A stretch of DNA of 64,000 nucleotides from a virus. The first letter of the stretch is position 1; each line of letters begins with the position of its first letter. The stretch is taken from the IMG/VR virus record IMGVR_UViG_3300021594_000960, positions 1 to 64,000 of that record, one strand, 5' to 3'. The translations under genes and the position numbers were made by a program. Below the pieces are notes generated by a model that did not search any database, was not told the origin of the DNA, and saw only the letters and a list, made by a program, of their open reading frames with translations. Below, in pieces: positions 47,028-55,100 of the stretch.

Positions 47028-47219
47028 TTAAGTATTCTCAAAATTGATTTTGTTCATTTCTTCGATTGATAATCTTTCCATCTTCCATTCTAACCACACA
47101 TTCATATCTTTGAGTTGTTCCAAAGTGTTTTCATGAATTAAAATAAAACCTTCGGGTGCCACACCATCAAACTTTGAAATTGTACCACGTTCTTGAAGGA
47201 TTTTTTTGATATCAACCAT
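47028..47219 (-). CDS. Hypothetical protein, 63 aa
   Basis: A small helical protein (MVDIKKILQERGTISKFDGV). Preceded by a perfect host-type promoter with the -7 box only 4 bases from the ATG, so its mRNA is probably leaderless and early. Confidence 0.6.
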   Translation of the reverse strand: MVDIKKILQERGTISKFDGVAPEGFILIHENTLEQLKDMNVWLEWKMERLSIEEMNKINFENT

Positions 47220-47223
47220 AAAA

Positions 47224-47255
47224 CAAATGTAAAAAAATTACTTTTCATAACCAAA
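47224..47255 (-). promoter_or_regulatory. Bacteroidota-type leaderless promoter (TTTG-N20-TACATTTG)
   Basis: On the minus strand TTTG (47255-47252), 20 bases, TACATTTG (47231-47224), then 4 bases to ATG. Confidence 0.75.
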
Positions 47256-47864
47256 AAGTTCGAATTGATTTTTCATAAAATTATAAATTAATTCTTTATT
47301 CCTTTCAGTCAAGAATTTTTCTTTTTCTACTTTGAATCTATTTTCGTTTATTTTTTTTTGTAGAATTTCTTGTAATACTCCTGATTTATTCAAATTCGAG
47401 TCTTTCACAAATGGAATTTTCATATAATCATCATAAAGGTTCTCTAAATGAATTATATAAGTTGGATTGATGTCTTCAGGTATTATGTACATTGGGTTCA
47501 ATTTTTCAATTGATATAGTTACGTGATTATAAAAATCTTCAGGTGTGGGGGGTTCTTGTTTTGTCCAAGTAAATAAAAATCTCGATAAGAACCTATCATA
47601 AGGGTTTCTTATGGTCATTATTATTTTGGGTTCATTTGTATTGGGTGGTAAATAAAAACTATGAACTGTTGATATAGCAGGATTGGCAAACTCAGTGTTC
47701 GTTTCTAAATTTCTTGTGTATGTTTGAAAATCAAAATAAGTGAATATCCAAGAAGCTGTTACGGTTCCAGACTTCATTGGTAGTATCAAATAAAAATCAA
47801 AAGTTTTTGAATATATATAATTTTCCCACCTCATATTTATATCTATATAATTTTCCCCCCTCAT
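47238..47864 (-). CDS. Sulfotransferase-like protein, copy 2
   Basis: The protein is 208 residues from the first ATG, 198 from the second at 47834. It shares the order of copy 1 at 38546: loop LPMKSGTVTASW, MTIRNPYDRFLSRFLFTW and a final FMKNQFELFGYE. The N-terminus is duplicated (MRGENYID..., MRWENYIY...) by a 30-base tandem repeat, giving two in-frame starts. Acceptor and sulfate donor source unknown. Confidence 0.65.
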   Translation of the reverse strand: MRGENYIDINMRWENYIYSKTFDFYLILPMKSGTVTASWIFTYFDFQTYTRNLETNTEFANPAISTVHSFYLPPNTNEPKIIMTIRNPYDRFLSRFLFTWTKQEPPTPEDFYNHVTISIEKLNPMYIIPEDINPTYIIHLENLYDDYMKIPFVKDSNLNKSGVLQEILQKKINENRFKVEKEKFLTERNKELIYNFMKNQFELFGYEK

Positions 47865-47884
47865 ATTTATATCTATATAATTTT
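47821..47884. repeat. 30-base tandem duplication at a start codon
   Basis: Two 30-base units (47821-47850, 47851-47880), one mismatch, then a partial third copy. Each contains an ATG and upstream TATAAAT(A) of the sulfotransferase-like gene. Confidence 0.9.
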
Positions 47885-47923
47885 AGTCGAAAGACATAAA
47901 TTTTAAACCCAAATATATGGACG

Positions 47924-48148
47924 ATGCAAATAAACAGGGAAACGTGGCAGAAAACTCTAAAAGAAAATCTGTCTCAAATATTTTTAATGTTGGCTCTGTT
48001 CTTCAATCCGTTTGGATTCGATGCCGTTCAATATTCCCTAATACTTTGGACAGGAAGTTTATGGAAAGCGAACTTCGTTTTGTATTGTATTGCGGGGCTT
48101 TTCTTTGGTTTATATATATACTTTCGAAGATTATCTAAAGTGCCTTGA
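47924..48148 (+). CDS. Two-TM small protein, 74 aa
   Basis: The frame MQINRETWQKTLKENLSQIF has two hydrophobic helices (about 18-35 and 50-68) and a basic end (YFRRLSKVP), like a small membrane protein. An overlapping frame starting at 47917 lacks this pattern and is taken as a shadow. The gene overlaps the next, convergent gene by 14 bases. Confidence 0.5.
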   Translation: MQINRETWQKTLKENLSQIFLMLALFFNPFGFDAVQYSLILWTGSLWKANFVLYCIAGLFFGLYIYFRRLSKVP

Positions 48149-49613
48149 GCTTCCCCTCTTTGAAGGCATTGAAGTTTGGACCTTTTATTAAAAGGAAATC
48201 TTTTCCAACTTTTCTATAACCTAAAATTCCTGCGTTTTTTGCAGCCGCGAAGAATGACGAGTGTTGACCTCTCAAATCACGAGGTTTCATTACAAATCCG
48301 TCTTTAGTTCTTTTGTACATTGTCTTACCATCTTTAGTAATTTTGTTTAAAAATCCTATATCTGTAAGGAAATCAAGTTTTGTTCCTATTTTACCTGATT
48401 CTAAGAACTTCACAAGTTTTTCAATCCAACCTTTTTTCCTACCAAAAGTGTAACCATACGATGGTCTAAAAAAACTTGATGTACCAACAATCTTTTCTCT
48501 GAGTTTGGTACTTTTTTTAACTTCATCTAAACACCTACTCGAAATGTAAGACCTAACTCCCTCTGCAGTGCTTCCTATTGTGTCCATTATTTTAAACTTT
48601 ACATCAATTCCAAAATTTTCCAAACCCAAATCGATAAAATAGTCTTCCTCGATGTGATTGTCTAAACCCATGAAACCAATACTCGCTTCAAAATATTCTT
48701 TATTAGTTGACTTGAAAGTTACAAAAACCTGATATTCGTCAATCAGAACGTTATCCAATACTACAGCCAAACTTGCTTCAGTGTGGCCTGGTCCCAAATC
48801 GTTTATACCTTGAAAACCCTCAATAACTACACTTAATTCTGATTCAGTTCCAAATAGTTTTTTATCACTTCTTTTTGTTACACCGAATGAATTGAAAATT
48901 TCATTTAAACGTTTTTCTTCAGCTGAGACTTTAAAAGTTTTATAATTTTCTTCTATGGCATCTATAATCTCAGGAAATGCGTATTTGAATATTGCGATTT
49001 CTCTTTCTCCCATCGGAGAATCTTTGGAATCCCAAAATTTGGGATAACCTGAATTATCAAAATGAATTGCAACTTTCGAATAATCTTTGTCTGTTGAATT
49101 AGCTTTATTGATTATGTAATACAAAGCCTGACTTCCTGACGTGTAACGCTGAAAATGGTCAGGTGATTGAGCTGTGGTACACCATTTAGTGTTGGAACCG
49201 TACTTACAAGACGCACCGTGAGATTTCGGTAAAACAACCAAAAATTTATCGTCCTCGTAAACTTTTTCTACCTGATTTTCTGATTCCTTTTTTTTCTTTT
49301 TTTCTCTGATGTATAGAATAACTTTCTCAAGTTCATTTAAAGACACGTATTGATTTATATCTTTTTTCGGAAGTTGAGATTGGTATTTGTCGAAATCCTT
49401 TATTAAATCAACTAGTTTTTCTAATTCGAAAGTGTCTAGTTCTCCATCACCGTCTGTATTTTTTAATACAAAGTCAGTGTATTTGTGGTTGAAATCTTGT
49501 AAATCGGAAATGTTAAGAATAAACTCTAAATCCTCTTCATTGAATTTAGTTGAATATTTTTTTCTTAAATCTTCTTTACGACCTTCCTTTAATAAAATTG
49601 AGAAAAACTTCAT
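48135..49613 (-). CDS. WCTT-motif phage protein, paralogue B
   Basis: The 492-residue protein begins MKFFSILLKEGRKEDLRKKY, with an LxE-type site. It contains an EF-hand-like acidic loop (NTDGDGELDTFELEKLVDL, about 50-70), then VYEDDKFLVVLPKSHGASCKYGSNTKWCTT and ALYYIINKANSTDKDYSKV, as in the gene at 16668. The C-terminal 250 residues are an extra alpha/beta region ending in a basic helix-turn-helix-like part (KNAGILGYRKVGKDF). Function unknown. Confidence 0.68.
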   Translation of the reverse strand: MKFFSILLKEGRKEDLRKKYSTKFNEEDLEFILNISDLQDFNHKYTDFVLKNTDGDGELDTFELEKLVDLIKDFDKYQSQLPKKDINQYVSLNELEKVILYIREKKKKKESENQVEKVYEDDKFLVVLPKSHGASCKYGSNTKWCTTAQSPDHFQRYTSGSQALYYIINKANSTDKDYSKVAIHFDNSGYPKFWDSKDSPMGEREIAIFKYAFPEIIDAIEENYKTFKVSAEEKRLNEIFNSFGVTKRSDKKLFGTESELSVVIEGFQGINDLGPGHTEASLAVVLDNVLIDEYQVFVTFKSTNKEYFEASIGFMGLDNHIEEDYFIDLGLENFGIDVKFKIMDTIGSTAEGVRSYISSRCLDEVKKSTKLREKIVGTSSFFRPSYGYTFGRKKGWIEKLVKFLESGKIGTKLDFLTDIGFLNKITKDGKTMYKRTKDGFVMKPRDLRGQHSSFFAAAKNAGILGYRKVGKDFLLIKGPNFNAFKEGKLKAL

Positions 49614-49616
49614 ATG

Positions 49617-49625
49617 GTATAAATA
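49617..49625 (-). promoter_or_regulatory. TATTTATAC phage promoter-like element
   Basis: GTATTTATAC on the minus strand, 3 bases before the ATG at 49613. Confidence 0.5.
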
Positions 49626-49629
49626 CCAA

Positions 49630-49980
49630 TTATTTCCAAAACAACTGAATAAGTAAGATGGTCAAACTTAGGACCAAACAAACAATTGTTTTGAGAGACA
49701 AAGGCTCTTTCAACATAATCCAAGCCATAATTGAAAAAATCAAAACACCGATAGAAAACCCAATAATACGATTTGGCCAGGTTTGACCATCATATAGGTG
49801 TACCATTTCTCTACTTGCAAGAATTACAAAATAACCAATTGGTACTCCAATTAAAGACATTAAAAAAGGATGGTCTTTAATCCATTTATTCCACAAATGA
49901 CCTTGTAGTTGATAGAAAGTGAAAATCTGTGAAAGTATGTATACTGAAAATATAAAAAATATGGAACCTAATTTACTCAT
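49630..49980 (-). CDS. Four-TM membrane protein, 116 aa
   Basis: The start MSKLGSIFFIFSVYILSQIF is chosen over 50022. Four hydrophobic helices follow the layout of small DMT/SMR-like transporters (final EPLSLKTIVCLVLSLTILLIQ-type helix after an MLKEP loop), but the SMR membrane Glu is not evident. Function unknown. Confidence 0.55.
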   Translation of the reverse strand: MSKLGSIFFIFSVYILSQIFTFYQLQGHLWNKWIKDHPFLMSLIGVPIGYFVILASREMVHLYDGQTWPNRIIGFSIGVLIFSIMAWIMLKEPLSLKTIVCLVLSLTILLIQLFWK

Positions 49981-50008
49981 GTCTAAATTATAATAAAAAT
50001 TAAGTAAA

Positions 50009-50038
50009 TAAAAAACCCCCATCCGAAGATGAGGGTTA
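50009..50038. terminator. Terminator between convergently placed units
   Basis: AACCCTCATC/GATGGGGGTT (with mismatch) and T-run on the minus strand; it closes the TonB-dependent receptor gene. Confidence 0.75.
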
Positions 50039-50058
50039 ATTAATTTTATTGATAGAAA

Positions 50059-53000
50059 TTATCTACCGAAAATATATCTCAATCCGAGTTGAGCTTGCCA
50101 AACATCAAATACAGATGTGTTCCACTGATAAGTGTCTCTGATAAGACCTACAGTAGTTGTACCATTTGCATTTAACACTGGTTGCGTTGATAATCTGTAA
50201 ACAGGTTCACCTGCTGTGTTAGTTGATGAGTAACTGAGAATTGCTGGGTTTGTAGCTCTTTGAGATACACCCCAATCAGAGTTAACCATATTACCAAAGT
50301 TTAAGATATCCAATCTAAGTTGGAATGTGTTTCTTTGACCTTTGATATCTACAAAGAAATCTTGTTGTATGGAGATATCAAATCTGTGTAACATAGGGAT
50401 TACTGAAGCGTTCCTTTCAGCGTATTGACCTCTTCTTGTTGAAAGATATTTGTCTTGGTCAATGTAAGCATCGAATGCCGCTTGTTGTTGTGCTTCAGTG
50501 AAAGTTACACCACCTGAAGTGAATGAAGCAAATCTGATGTCTGTAGCTTTGTTAGGAACAAAGATAAGTTCATTGTTGTTTACTCTATCACCGTTAAGGT
50601 CACCTGCTACGAAGTAGCTGAAAGGATTACCTTGTTGACCTACATAACCTAAAGTGATTGTTGTTGCACCAGCACCTTTCTTAGCACCATTTTCTAACTT
50701 ATATCCTACAAGTCCTACGACTCTGTTTGGAATCCAGTTATCCGCGAAAGCTAATGGTAAATCATTATTACCGTTAATAGCTCTTGCTGACTGCCAAGAA
50801 CCTGAAGCAATTGAACCCGCACTCATATAATCTTTTGATAAAGATGTAGTCCAAGCTAAAGAACCCCAAAGTCCTTTTTGAGCTGGATATTTTAACTCAA
50901 AAGTTGCAGATGTATTATAAGCACCTTCTCTGTTAGTTAATACCGCACCCATTGATACGTTATCATTAACTCTAACTCCTGCGTCATTTCTTGCGAATAC
51001 CGCTCTTTTATCAGGACCGTTAAATGCACCTACAGGAGCATCTAAGTTTGAATTATAGTAATGAACTGCGTTAAGGAATCTGTTGTACATAAGTTCCACA
51101 GTACCTATAAAACCTAAAGGTAACTTTTTGTCTGCTGCTAAGTTTGTTTTCCATACTTGTGGAAATTTGTAATTAGGGTCTGTGAATGCTAAGTCAAATG
51201 TAGAAGGTAATGTTGGAGTCTGAGGGATGAAGTATTGATTAGGATTAGCAGTGAAACCGTAGTTTGCAGCTGCAGCACCCGATACATCAATAAATCCTGT
51301 TAGAACACCATTGTTACCTACTTGGTTAGAAACGAATACATATGGAGGTCTTCCTGTGAATACACCTGAACCACCTCTAACCTGTAAATCGTTTTTACCT
51401 TTGTGATTGTAATTGAAACCAATTCTTGGTTCGAACAATACTTGAGTCTTAGGAAGAACTCCTGTATTGAATTTTTCACCACCAGCAAAAGTCATTGCTG
51501 TTACTGCTTTGTTCTCTAAAGCTGTGTTTTCAAAACCGATAACAGCAACTCTAAGACCTCCTGTGATTTTCAAATTCTCATTGTGTTGATATTCATCTTG
51601 AGCATATAAGTCAAGACGTGAAGTTTTCAAAACTTGCATTGGTTCAATTCCACCAGGTAAAGCTGAGTAACGAAGTTGGAATCTTGCAGGTGCAAGAGTT
51701 GAAGGTCTTCCACCGTTAGCAATCGATTGATTTGCTGCTGTGTAGAAGTCATTAAGAGAATTGAAGATATAAACACCATTAGATGCAGGATAAAATAAGT
51801 TGTTAGAACGGTACTTTTCGAAGTTAACACCTGCTACTATTGTATGTTTGTCCAAAAATTTGGTCAAGTTATTAGTAACGTGGAATGTGTTGTAATCTAA
51901 CTTATTACCAGGTGTGAATGGGTCAAAACCTACTGAAGCGTATGTTGCAGTACCATTCATAATATCAATAGTTGGAAACATCTGTGAAAGATATCCTCTA
52001 TTTTCAATCTGAACATCATAACCAACAATCAAGTTGTTGTGTAATGTGTTTGAGAACTTGCTGTTGAGTTCTAATACAGAGGAACGAGTGTTATCTTGAA
52101 TAATATAACCACTGTTCTTGAAACTCATTGCATTGAACTGAGTAGTTCTGTTACCAGCACCTGCTGATTGTGAGTTTGAGATATTAATCTCAGCTGATGA
52201 GTTGTGGTGTACATAACGACCAGTCAATTTATGCTTGTCGTTTATGTTCCAATCCAATCTAACCAAGAATTTCTCAGAAGTGTTTGCGTTATTATAGTTT
52301 TCCCATGGACCTGTTTCATAGTTGAAATTTGTTCTCATGAAATCAGATAGAGTCTTCATATCTGAATAAAGTACTCTTGAGATTTGAGAACCTGCTAAAG
52401 GTGAACCTTGAGAAATCCAAGTAGTTCCTGGTTCGGTTTTCTCCAAACTTTCGTAGTTACCAAAAATGAATAATTTGTTTTTGATAATCGGAGCACCTAA
52501 TCTGAAACCTCTGATTGACTCTTCAAATTTTGAAGCAGTCACTGTTGTTCCTTTAGCGTTGTTACCTACGTAACGTTGATTGTCTCTGTTGAACTGATAA
52601 TAAGAACCTTCAACTTTGTTTGAACCACTTCTTGTAACTGCGTTGATACCAGCACCAACGAAACCACTTTGACGGATGTCGAAAGGAGCTACGTTGATTT
52701 GAAGTTGGTCAATCGCATCCAAGGAAATAGCACTTGAACCTGTTCTACCACCCGCTTGAGCTGAAGAACCAAGTCCAAAACCATTATTAAACTGAGAACC
52801 GTCGATAGTGAAATTGTTTAATCTACTATCCGCTCCACCGAACGAACGACCATCACCCATTGGATTGTACTTGGTGATTCCGTCGATTGTTCTCGCACCT
52901 GTAATGGGAACAGAAGTTAATTCTCTTCTACCAAACTGCTGAGACGCACCTGTTCTGTCGATACTAAAAGTGTTGTTTCTATTGAAACTAACAACAACTT

Positions 53001-53346
53001 CCTGTAGGGACTTGATATCTTCAATCAAAATAACCTCTAAAGTAGTTGTAATACCCAAAGAGGTGTTGATATCAGATAGTTCCTTCATTTTGTAACCCAC
53101 GAAAGATACATGGACTACGTAAGGACCACCAGGACGAACAGCGGGAATGGTAAAATTACCAACTTTGTTTGTGGATGCACGATATTCAGAACCCGTAGGT
53201 TGATGAACAACGTGAACCGATGCTCCCACTAAAGCATCTCCTTTTTCATTTTTCACAACACCAGACAGGGCAGATGTAGTTATTTGCCCGAAAGATGTTA
53301 GAGTCACTAACAAGGATAAAAGCGACGCGAAAATTGCTTTTTTCAT
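50059..53346 (-). CDS. Oar-like TonB-dependent outer-membrane receptor
   Basis: The 1095-residue, apparently intact receptor has a signal peptide (KKAIFASLLSLLVTLTSFGQ) and an N-terminal carboxypeptidase-regulatory-like domain (about 25-120; SGVVKNEKGDALVGASVHV, FTIPAVRPGGPYVVHVSFVGY). A plug domain follows (about 120-240; GGADSRLNNFTIDGSQFN, INVAPFDIRQSGFVGAGINAV), then a long barrel with GNYESLEK, LDLYAQDEYQHNENLKITGG and a C-terminal LRYIFGR ending in an aromatic-containing strand. Bacteroidota use such proteins for TonB-driven uptake. Phage receptors of this size are very rare; recent host acquisition is likely. Confidence 0.9.
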   Translation of the reverse strand: MKKAIFASLLSLLVTLTSFGQITTSALSGVVKNEKGDALVGASVHVVHQPTGSEYRASTNKVGNFTIPAVRPGGPYVVHVSFVGYKMKELSDINTSLGITTTLEVILIEDIKSLQEVVVSFNRNNTFSIDRTGASQQFGRRELTSVPITGARTIDGITKYNPMGDGRSFGGADSRLNNFTIDGSQFNNGFGLGSSAQAGGRTGSSAISLDAIDQLQINVAPFDIRQSGFVGAGINAVTRSGSNKVEGSYYQFNRDNQRYVGNNAKGTTVTASKFEESIRGFRLGAPIIKNKLFIFGNYESLEKTEPGTTWISQGSPLAGSQISRVLYSDMKTLSDFMRTNFNYETGPWENYNNANTSEKFLVRLDWNINDKHKLTGRYVHHNSSAEINISNSQSAGAGNRTTQFNAMSFKNSGYIIQDNTRSSVLELNSKFSNTLHNNLIVGYDVQIENRGYLSQMFPTIDIMNGTATYASVGFDPFTPGNKLDYNTFHVTNNLTKFLDKHTIVAGVNFEKYRSNNLFYPASNGVYIFNSLNDFYTAANQSIANGGRPSTLAPARFQLRYSALPGGIEPMQVLKTSRLDLYAQDEYQHNENLKITGGLRVAVIGFENTALENKAVTAMTFAGGEKFNTGVLPKTQVLFEPRIGFNYNHKGKNDLQVRGGSGVFTGRPPYVFVSNQVGNNGVLTGFIDVSGAAAANYGFTANPNQYFIPQTPTLPSTFDLAFTDPNYKFPQVWKTNLAADKKLPLGFIGTVELMYNRFLNAVHYYNSNLDAPVGAFNGPDKRAVFARNDAGVRVNDNVSMGAVLTNREGAYNTSATFELKYPAQKGLWGSLAWTTSLSKDYMSAGSIASGSWQSARAINGNNDLPLAFADNWIPNRVVGLVGYKLENGAKKGAGATTITLGYVGQQGNPFSYFVAGDLNGDRVNNNELIFVPNKATDIRFASFTSGGVTFTEAQQQAAFDAYIDQDKYLSTRRGQYAERNASVIPMLHRFDISIQQDFFVDIKGQRNTFQLRLDILNFGNMVNSDWGVSQRATNPAILSYSSTNTAGEPVYRLSTQPVLNANGTTTVGLIRDTYQWNTSVFDVWQAQLGLRYIFGR

Positions 53347-53365
53347 GTTTTTTTTGTTTATTGGT

Positions 53366-53374
53366 TTATAAATA
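53366..53374 (-). promoter_or_regulatory. TATTTATAA phage promoter-like element
   Basis: On the minus strand it sits directly behind the terminator T-run and 19 bases before the receptor start codon. Confidence 0.5.
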
Positions 53375-53455
53375 AAAAAATCCCGTGGGTATAAGCCGAC
53401 GGGACTTTGCTATTCGCGAAGTTAAGTTCGTGTACAGGTAATAAAAATTTTTCAT
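53366..53455 (-). CDS. 29-residue leader-peptide candidate upstream of the receptor gene
   Basis: A frame starting MKNFYYLYTNLTSRIAKSRR is preceded by GGAGAGG, a rare good ribosome site. Its last codons run through the terminator hairpin and the TATTTATAA element in front of the receptor gene. The layout is that of a transcription attenuator, but the codons give no obvious amino-acid signal. Confidence 0.4.
   Translation of the reverse strand: MKNFYYLYTNLTSRIAKSRRLIPTGFFYL
53375..53407 (-). terminator. Terminator upstream of the receptor gene
   Basis: AGTCCCGT/ACGGGATT around a GGTATAAGCC loop, then seven T on the minus strand, right before the TATTTATAA element. Confidence 0.75.
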
Positions 53456-53538
53456 AAAATTCCTCTCCAAAAAATAAGTATTCATAGACTCACACAAAAC
53501 TTTAAAAGTATATTAAGAAATCTTTGAGAAGTCAAACA

Positions 53539-53566
53539 AAAAACCCCAAGTTAGACTTGGGGTTAA
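53539..53566 (-). terminator. tmRNA terminator
   Basis: AACCCCAAGT/ACTTGGGGTT then TTTTTG on the minus strand, 3 bases behind the tmRNA CCA end. Confidence 0.85.
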
Positions 53567-53568
53567 TC

Positions 53569-53961
53569 TGGTGGAGAAGACGGGATTCGAACCCGTGTCT
53601 TGTTCGCGATAACTATAAATGACTACACGTTTATTACAACATTGTTTCTCAATGTTCCGAAATATTAGGTTTGATATTTGTGAGAACCCCACCTACAAAC
53701 AACTTGGTCTCAGAATTATTTTAAACGAGCTCTGACCTGTGACCCGTAAATTGGACTTCTGTTCCTAGGTTAATGTCCTAACCGACCCGAGTAGTTGTGT
53801 CTTAATTAAGCAACAACTGTAGCTTCTTCAGCGATTAAACCGATAGCAGCCATTTTAGCAAAAGTATTGCCGTTTGTGTTTCAAATCAGTTTTTAAGGAG
53901 TTAATTCAGCTCCTACGTGCCACTTATACCTACACACGCCAATCAATGCCATGTCTTCCCC
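53569..53961 (-). ncRNA. ssrA: Transfer-messenger RNA (tmRNA)
   Basis: The 393-base minus-strand RNA has a tRNA-like half: acceptor GGGGAAG/CTTCTCC (one G.U), discriminator A, encoded CCA, and T-arm ACGGG-TTCGAAT-CCCGT. The internal tag frame (53874-53806) reads NGNTFAKMAAIGLIAEEA then TVVA before TAA; it is about 22 residues and ends hydrophobic but not in the usual LAA. Pseudoknot-like GC stems flank the frame. tmRNA with SmpB rescues stalled ribosomes and tags the product for Clp proteolysis. A host-type promoter lies 20 bases upstream. Confidence 0.9.
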
Positions 53962-53981
53962 AATAATTTCAATGAACAAAG

Positions 53982-54012
53982 CAAATATAGGTATAAATAT
54001 TCTATTTCCAAA
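53982..54012 (-). promoter_or_regulatory. Bacteroidota-type promoter for tmRNA (TTTG-N19-TATATTTG)
   Basis: On the minus strand TTTG (54012-54009), 19 bases, TATATTTG (53989-53982), 20 bases before the mature tmRNA 5' end. Confidence 0.75.
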
Positions 54013-54021
54013 CCTAACTTC

Positions 54022-54030
54022 TATTTATTT
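54022..54030 (+). promoter_or_regulatory. TATTTATTT phage promoter-like element
   Basis: CTATTTATTTAAT ends directly before the ATG at 54034, which it supports over an upstream codon inside the tmRNA region. Confidence 0.5.
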
Positions 54031-54033
54031 AAT

Positions 54034-55077
54034 ATGGAATTAGGTGACTCGTTTTATGGTTTAAGAAATTTCGTTAAGGGTAGAATATCCAAATATGAAT
54101 TGGAGGGTATTGACCCTGCAATTGATAGAATCATCTTGAATTCTACAAACCCTGCACAATCCACTGTAATACTTGACTTCGAATCATTTGAAAAATTAGG
54201 TAAATTGATAGGATTGAGTGACGATGATATTTGGTTTTATCAAATGGTTACATCACCATACCAACGATATGAGGCGTATGATTTCTACACGGCTGACGAT
54301 GATTGGAAACAAGGTTATGGTGCTTGGTATGATATTAGTGATGAAAATATGGAGTTGATGGAAAAAATTGCGAAATATTACTTCAATACCGTAATTGATT
54401 GGAATGATAATGATAGTATGGGAGAGTTTGGTGCAAAATTGGACAAATTTTTCCCAAAAAGTGTTACTAGTATTGTTCAAGATTGGACACATGAAAAAAA
54501 CCGAGAAATGAATTATGTCGCACGTGAACATGTAGAAAAAGAACTCGACAATTTTTTGAAAAATTTTGGATTGGATTTATATGGCGGAGACAAAATAAAA
54601 AGCACTGTGGCTGATTTAATTTCATTGTATCTACAATTCGGAGTACCCCACCTTTCTTTAACAAAACTTTTTAAGGAAGTTTTTAAGGGCTCGGATAGAA
54701 CGATAGGTGGTTGGGACGAAGATAGGTACGAATATCAAGATGATGAACATTTTGATAAAACCTCTTATAATAGAACGGTGGAAAAAGAATTAGAAGATAT
54801 ACTTGAGGAACTTGAAGAAAAGGAGGATGGGAACTCACTTCAAGACTTTGTAAAAATGGTTGATAAAGTATCAAACAAATATAAAATAAATGTTTGGTAT
54901 GATTTACCCAAAGATGATAAGGTTATTTTTAAGATTAGAGGGTTTGATAGAAAAGATGGAAAAATTGATGTAAGTTTGAAAAGAAGGGGAACTAATGATT
55001 TCAAAGATTTTGCTGTTACAGAAGAAACTTTTTACAGATTACTATACCAACCAGAATTATTTCGTTTGGAATTTTGA
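54034..55077 (+). CDS. Hypothetical protein, 347 aa
   Basis: Starts MELGDSFYGLRNFVKGRISK. A soluble, acidic, aromatic-rich protein with a long charged helical region near the C-terminus (ELEDILEELEEKEDGNSLQD) and a strand-rich end (KINVWYDLPKDDKVIFKIRG). No domain recognised. Confidence 0.62.
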   Translation: MELGDSFYGLRNFVKGRISKYELEGIDPAIDRIILNSTNPAQSTVILDFESFEKLGKLIGLSDDDIWFYQMVTSPYQRYEAYDFYTADDDWKQGYGAWYDISDENMELMEKIAKYYFNTVIDWNDNDSMGEFGAKLDKFFPKSVTSIVQDWTHEKNREMNYVAREHVEKELDNFLKNFGLDLYGGDKIKSTVADLISLYLQFGVPHLSLTKLFKEVFKGSDRTIGGWDEDRYEYQDDEHFDKTSYNRTVEKELEDILEELEEKEDGNSLQDFVKMVDKVSNKYKINVWYDLPKDDKVIFKIRGFDRKDGKIDVSLKRRGTNDFKDFAVTEETFYRLLYQPELFRLEF

Positions 55078-55096
55078 GGAATAATTCGTACTTTTG
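55065..55096 (+). promoter_or_regulatory. Bacteroidota-type leaderless promoter (TTTG-N20-TACTTTTG)
   Basis: TTTG (55065-55068), 20 bases, TACTTTTG (55089-55096), then 4 bases to the ATG at 55101; it lies within the end of the preceding gene. Confidence 0.75.
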
Positions 55097-55100
55097 TTTA

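Noticed and set aside
47917-48138. Alternative frame starting MDDANKQGNVAENSKRK
   Set aside because: It lacks the clean two-helix membrane pattern of the overlapping frame at 47924, which is preferred.
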